DNA from: JAKBCQ01 sp021807585
GTDB taxonomy: Bacteria; Planctomycetota; Planctomycetia; Isosphaerales; Isosphaeraceae
Direction: 5' to 3'
Assembly: GCA_027325115.1 (NCBI GenBank)
Contig: DAHWFG010000155.1
Location: forward strand, 1 to 16,148
DNA length: 16,148 nucleotides
Below are positions 14,486 through 16,148 of this stretch, piece by piece; the stretch's first letter is position 1, and every line of letters begins with the position of its first letter. The position numbers were made by a program, and so were the translations under genes. The notes beneath the pieces are model-generated. The model did not search any database. It was not told the origin of the DNA and was given only the letters and a program-made list of their open reading frames with translations.

Positions 14486-15641
14486 TTCCTATGTCCGATT
14501 GCGAATTGTCAAAGAGCGACACGAACGGCTCATGCGTTCGGGTCATCGACCGTAGCGGACAGTGGAATCAAGGTCGACCGATCAAGCCGATCGACCCGAC
14601 GACATCCGCGGACTTGATGAGAAAAGCCTCATCTTAAAACCGGGGGTGGTCGAGGTCGTTCAACGTAAGTTGTTGCGGAACATGATGATTGAGAAAAACT
14701 GCCGATCGAAGCCAATCGGATGTTGGGCGATTTGGGGAGTTTGTAATAGCGATTCTCGATTGATCCCAAATGTGCATCATGAGAGGCGCCGAGCGAAGCC
14801 AAGGGGTGAAGGTGGGAGGGATGATTTTCGATTCCGCAGTGAATCGGCGCGCAGCGAGTCCCAAATTGATCAAGACGATTCGGGACGGGTCGAATTCGCC
14901 GCGTTCGCGTCGGTCGTTGGGCGCTTTGGGGGATTGTCATGGTTTCTGCAAGTTGGAAAATTGGTTGAGTTTGACGAGTTATTTGGAAGTTCTTTTTGGT
15001 ACGCGAAGTTCAACAATTTCGAATCGAGTTTCTCTCTCTATAATATAGACGCCGAAAGAGGGAAAATGGTTCCCTAATTTTTGGGAATTTTGAGTTTTGT
15101 CGGTTTTGGATTTGCGATCTTCAAGATACGTGATGGATCAGTGGTTGGGTTGATCGGATTGATTTTGCGTGGAAGGGTCAATTATCGTATCGCGTGACAT
15201 GGGGGGTCGATGAGAAAGCCGATCGGGGTAGGCGATCGAGCGAATCGACGAGCAATCCCAAGTTCAGGGATGGGGGCGCGGTTGCGTTCAATGGGCGAGA
15301 GGAGCGGGAGGATTTGGGATTTACGATCGATCTATGAGTGTGTGACCAGCGACAATGAGATTTCCCAAGCAGCGATAATGCGAAGGAAGGCGAGATGTTC
15401 AATTGAGAGGTGTAAGCGTTGTGGGACCTATGGCGACGCAGTCGTTTCCCGACATCAAATCGTGGTTGGAGTTGAAACATGATTTGCGTCGTCCGGCACG
15501 TCGAGCATCGTCTGCGAGTTCATGGAATGGATCGTTCACATGAATCTCGCCGATCTGAGCGAATCGAACAACGAGCCCTGATCCGACGCGATCATGATTC
15601 CTTGACTTAATCCCTTGAGAATTCGCGGTTTATATGAGGGT
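14486..15641. other. Gene-poor, more AT-rich stretch with no convincing coding sequence
   Basis: About 1.15 kb was read in six frames. The frames that stay open are short, lack a supported start, and their translations are Arg/Ser-rich or patchy rather than protein-like. The longest plus-strand frame (14562-15077) has no ribosome binding site and mixed third-position usage. Base composition is more T- and A-rich between about 14900 and 15180 than in the flanking genes. Small hairpins occur (for example CGATTC/GAATCG at 14829-14846). The stretch may be decayed sequence; no tRNA or known RNA was recognised. Confidence 0.5.
15039..15091 (+). promoter_or_regulatory. TATAAT box followed by hairpin and T-rich run
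   Basis: A perfect TATAAT (15039-15044) is followed 26 bases later by TTCCC (15070-15074) and GGGAA (15083-15087), a 5-bp stem with a T-rich loop, then TTTT. The -35 region is poor (TTTCGA at 15017). Between them only a three-codon frame (ATG GTT CCC TAA) is found. It could be a chance AT-rich patch or give a very short transcript. Confidence 0.2.
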
Positions 15642-15782
15642 AAGGAGATCGGAAGTCGGTCAATTTCTGGGTGTCTGTGCGCCGTGACAAGGAGATCGGA
15701 AGTCGGTCAATTTCTGGGTATCTGTGCGCCGTGACAAGGAGATCGGAAGTCGGTCAATTTCTGGGTGTCTGTGCGTCGTGTA
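15642..15782. repeat. Three tandem copies of a 47-bp repeat
   Basis: Copies begin at 15642, 15689 and 15736, each starting AAGGAGATCGGAAGTCGGTC and ending near TGTGCGCCGTGAC. Copy 2 differs from copy 1 at one base (A for G in the GGGTGTC part); copy 3 has a C-to-T change and diverges in its last bases. A period of 47 is not a multiple of three, so the repeat is not a coding repeat. The near identity suggests recent duplication. There are no spacers, so this is not CRISPR. Confidence 0.9.
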
Positions 15783-15783
15783 T

Positions 15784-16148
15784 AGGAGGGCGAACCTCCG
15801 TGTGAGCCCGTTACAACGAAATCCTGATCACAAACGCCGGTTCGGTCGGCGCCTCGCCCTCCCGGAATACAAATGCCGGCTCGGTCCGCGCCTCGCCCTC
15901 CCGGAATCGACATTTCGGCGCCGGTGATCTGGCGGGAGGGCGAACCGCCGTGTGAGCCCTTTTCAACGGATTCCTTATCACAAACGCCGGCTCGGTCGGC
16001 GCCTCGCCCTCCCGGAATCGTCATTTCGGCGCCGGTGATCGGAAGGGAGGGCGAACTCTTAAGGGAGGGCGAACCTCCGTGTGAGCCCTTTTCAATCAAT
16101 TCATTTTCACAAATGCCGGCTCGGTCGGCGCCTCGCCCTCCCGGAATC
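15784..16148. repeat. Array of GGGAGGGCGA inverted-repeat hairpins, continues past the right edge
   Basis: Each unit has a left arm GGGAGGGCGAACCTCCGTGT followed by GAGCCC, a variable middle, and a right arm that in reverse complement reads GGGAGGGCGAGGCGCCGACC followed by GAGCC; the arms pair imperfectly over about 26 bases. Hairpins lie at 15785-15862, 15934-16013 and 16063-16142. Units are joined by a linker containing ATTTCGGCGCCGGTGATC (near 15911 and 16022), giving a period of about 110 bases. The first unit has an extra right arm (15864-15902), the last an extra left arm start (16045-16062), signs of slippage or recombination. No coding sequence is supported here. GAGGGCGA-type palindromic repeats are a known feature of several planctomycete genomes. 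Confidence 0.85.

Noticed and set aside
14116..14637. 173-residue plus-strand open frame
   Set aside because: It runs across the 16-bp inverted repeat and the opposite-strand promoter region, is low in protein-like pattern, and has no supported start.
14562..15077. 171-residue plus-strand open frame
   Set aside because: GTG start without a ribosome binding site, mixed third-position usage, and no recognisable motif; it also crosses the AT-rich patch with the TATAAT box.
15178..15480. Possible transposase remnant on the minus strand
   Set aside because: No catalytic motif, terminal inverted repeats or target duplications were seen.
15645..15745. Sequencing adapter contamination (AGATCGGAAG at each repeat start)
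   Set aside because: The match to the common adapter start stops after ten bases; the next bases (TCGG) differ, and the repeat is longer and regular, so chance is more likely.
15642..15782. CRISPR array
   Set aside because: The 47-bp units follow one another directly with no unique spacers, and no cas gene is present.
15707..16099. 130-residue minus-strand open frame with GSHGGSPS repeats
   Set aside because: The apparent peptide repeats come from the hairpin array; there is no start signal and the 47-bp units change frame.

Overview
The window looks like a chromosomal segment of a planctomycete (phylum Planctomycetota, perhaps near the Isosphaeraceae). This is an inference from gene content: secreted proteins of planctomycete-type families (DUF6263-like, DUF1680/GH127-like, GH20-like), a DinB/DUF1572 protein, lipid A genes that imply an outer membrane, GC-rich genes on both strands, and an intergenic array of GGGAGGGCGA hairpins. 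The hexamer CGATCG is strikingly frequent throughout. No rRNA, tRNA, CRISPR array, transposase or phage gene was found.

Region 1 (1-1746): the N-terminal part of an exported TPR-like protein on the minus strand, diverging from a secreted DUF6263-like protein on the plus strand. Region 2 (1747-4444): a compact minus-strand operon of alanine dehydrogenase (ald), a small His/Asp-rich protein, and methylthioribose-1-phosphate isomerase (mtnA). The last two genes overlap by GTGA, and a promoter candidate lies upstream of ald. Region 3 (4521-9628): a Lys-rich small basic protein; a divergent pair of secreted carbohydrate-active proteins (GH20-like with an inserted beta-sandwich on minus, GH127-like with an intact zinc/cysteine site on plus); then a DinB-family protein.

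Region 4 (9672-14039): a minus-strand lipid A / envelope cluster in the order ompH/skp, lpxC-fabZ fusion, lpxA, Gfo/Idh/MocA oxidoreductase. OmpH would chaperone outer-membrane proteins. LpxA and LpxC catalyse the first two steps of lipid A synthesis. FabZ makes precursors for fatty-acid elongation from the same hydroxyacyl-ACP pool that LpxA draws on. The oxidoreductase, coupled to lpxA by a TAATG overlap, may modify the UDP-GlcNAc substrate as GnnA does elsewhere; its usual aminotransferase partner GnnB is not in the window.

Region 5 (14040-16148): about 2.1 kb without a convincing gene. It holds a candidate promoter for the envelope cluster, a strong 16-bp stem-loop with a minus-strand T tract, about 1.1 kb of more AT-rich apparently non-coding DNA, three near-identical 47-bp tandem repeats, and an array of inverted-repeat hairpins running off the right edge.

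No clearly new defence or mobile system is visible. The most interesting items are the lipid A cluster with its fused LpxC-FabZ and GnnA-like gene, the His-rich protein between ald and mtnA, the glycoside hydrolase pair, the CGATCG bias, and the terminal repeat arrays.
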